NCBI GenBank assembly: GCA_022843405.1 | Contig: JALHNQ010000001.1 | Span: forward strand, 61,447 to 125,446 | DNA: 64,000 nucleotides | Source of the DNA: Methylocystis sp. | Lineage (GTDB): Bacteria; Pseudomonadota; Alphaproteobacteria; Rhizobiales; Beijerinckiaceae | Direction: 5' to 3' | Shown: positions 63,192-64,000 of the stretch, in pieces | How the letters are laid out: each line of letters opens with the position of its first letter | Numbering within the stretch: position 1 is the stretch's first letter | The notes under the pieces: model-generated | The model's database searches: none | What the model was told of the DNA's origin: nothing | What the model saw: the letters and a program-made list of their open reading frames with translations, nothing else | Position numbers and translations under genes: made by a program

Positions 63192-64000
63192 TCAAAAGGA
63201 AACGCCGATGGTCGCGTTGAGGCCGCCTTGGCGTCGACTCTCCCCGAAGGGAAACAAATAGCCGATTTGAACAGAAAGAATGCCGTCATAGGCGCGATAA
63301 TAGTCTCCGCCCAACCATGCGCGCGCAACGATCGCCGGTCCCACCCCAAAAGCAAACCGGCGGAGGTCGGCGCTGTCATATGCCCCCATGCCCATGGCGG
63401 CGGCCCCTAGCACCGTGCGGCTGTTCGCATCCCAGTAGGAGTAGCCGAGCAATCCCACCGCGTTTTGCAGATATCGAAGTTCGCCGACCCTGTAGGTGCC
63501 GTATGTCGCGAAGCTCACCAAGGGTTGCGACGCCGACTCATGCGGATAGTTCAGCATCGCCGGCTCCAGCGCGCCTGCCGCTCCCGCGCTTCCTGCGCTG
63601 GAGTAGGCGAATCCGCCGTAGCCATAGCCCCATGACAAGACGAGCTGATTGTAGGGCACGTTTTTTTTGGTGAAATGGTGCTGCCATTCGGCGCTGACCG
63701 AGAAATTGACGCCGTCGATCGGACGAAGGCGCAAGCCGAACCGTGAATAGGCCTCGGTGAAGCGAGTCCGGTCCTGAGACCAAAAACCGCCAACAAAACT
63801 TTCGAGCCCATAGAAGGACGGCAGATGGCGGCCGTCGAACCGAAGCGTGGTTTCGAAGCTCGGCTGCAGTTGATGGCCGCCCCAGCGTTTCGGCCGATCG
63901 GCCATGCCATTGAACACCAAATTCGTGCGAACGCTGGAATCCGCTTCGACAATCTGCGTTCTGACCACCTCCCGATCACGCGCGGGACGAGCCCTCAGCG
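63192..64000 (-). CDS. Outer-membrane beta-barrel domain, NfrA/BcsC-like C-terminus, partial
   Basis: At least 268 codons, open to the right window edge without a stop, so this is the C-terminal part of a longer protein. It consists of alternating beta strands with aromatic girdle residues (SFETTLRFDG, SVSAEWQHHF, LVLSWGYGYGGFAY) and ends GGLNATIGVSF with a terminal Phe. FAFGVGPAIVARAWLGGDYYRAYDG recalls the C-terminal barrel of NfrA-type proteins. Polysaccharide export is possible but not shown. Confidence 0.65.
   Translation of the reverse strand, partial: LRARPARDREVVRTQIVEADSSVRTNLVFNGMADRPKRWGGHQLQPSFETTLRFDGRHLPSFYGLESFVGGFWSQDRTRFTEAYSRFGLRLRPIDGVNFSVSAEWQHHFTKKNVPYNQLVLSWGYGYGGFAYSSAGSAGAAGALEPAMLNYPHESASQPLVSFATYGTYRVGELRYLQNAVGLLGYSYWDANSRTVLGAAAMGMGAYDSADLRRFAFGVGPAIVARAWLGGDYYRAYDGILSVQIGYLFPFGESRRQGGLNATIGVSF

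Overview
This GC-rich 64 kb window looks like chromosome of an alphaproteobacterium in the Hyphomicrobiales (Rhizobiales). The evidence is the gene order (topA-rnr-rpmG neighbourhood, kdsB-pheA, clpS-clpA, proS-lolC-lolD), the short bacterial-type ProRS, and many dispersed palindromic repeats of the kind common in that order. A Methylocystaceae/Beijerinckiaceae-like host is only an impression: no methane- or methanol-oxidation genes are visible.

Layout. 0-9 kb: an edge fragment, a DctA-type carboxylate transporter, a FitAB-type toxin-antitoxin pair with a palindromic operator, uvrA (with a heptamer repeat inside the reading frame), clpA and clpS. 9-21 kb: DEAD-box RNA helicase, HIT protein, pheA, kdsB, a lipoprotein, rpmG, a membrane protein, rnr and topA. 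21-29 kb: cupin, tRNA-Cys, small unknowns, an AsmA protein, a lone receiver protein, a DUF423 protein, a Ste24-like protease and an OmpR/histidine-kinase pair. 29-37 kb: a DUF2946-like protein plus TonB-dependent receptor, then a LysR / beta-carbonic anhydrase / SulP / DUF2490 group that looks like inorganic-carbon handling, then a second toxin-antitoxin pair with a perfect 10-bp inverted repeat. 37-42 kb: a biotin-dependent carboxylase alpha subunit, clpP, tig and tRNA-Leu.

42-49 kb is the most unusual stretch. A multicopper-oxidase-fold protein has lost its type-1 copper ligands. A clear RpfF-type DSF synthase (both catalytic glutamates present) is translationally coupled to a membrane PAS-GGDEF-EAL protein. 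A second, divergent crotonase-fold protein lacking the catalytic glutamates faces them. I read this as a candidate fatty-acid-signal / cyclic-di-GMP module.

49-57 kb: lolD, lolC, proS, a truncated GNAT, TfoX-N and GFA proteins, an HxlR regulator, an ABC-F ATPase, and tRNA-Glu followed by the decayed C-terminus of a serine recombinase. 57-61 kb: a four-gene operon folE-hisI-COG0523 GTPase-DUF1826 preceded by a near-perfect Zur box, i.e. a zinc-starvation operon, with an IS66 transposase relic beside its promoter. 61-64 kb: a membrane class III cyclase-like protein, a secreted Ig-like/beta-sandwich protein, and a partial outer-membrane beta-barrel protein cut by the window end.

All assignments come from reading motifs and translations by eye; no database search was run.
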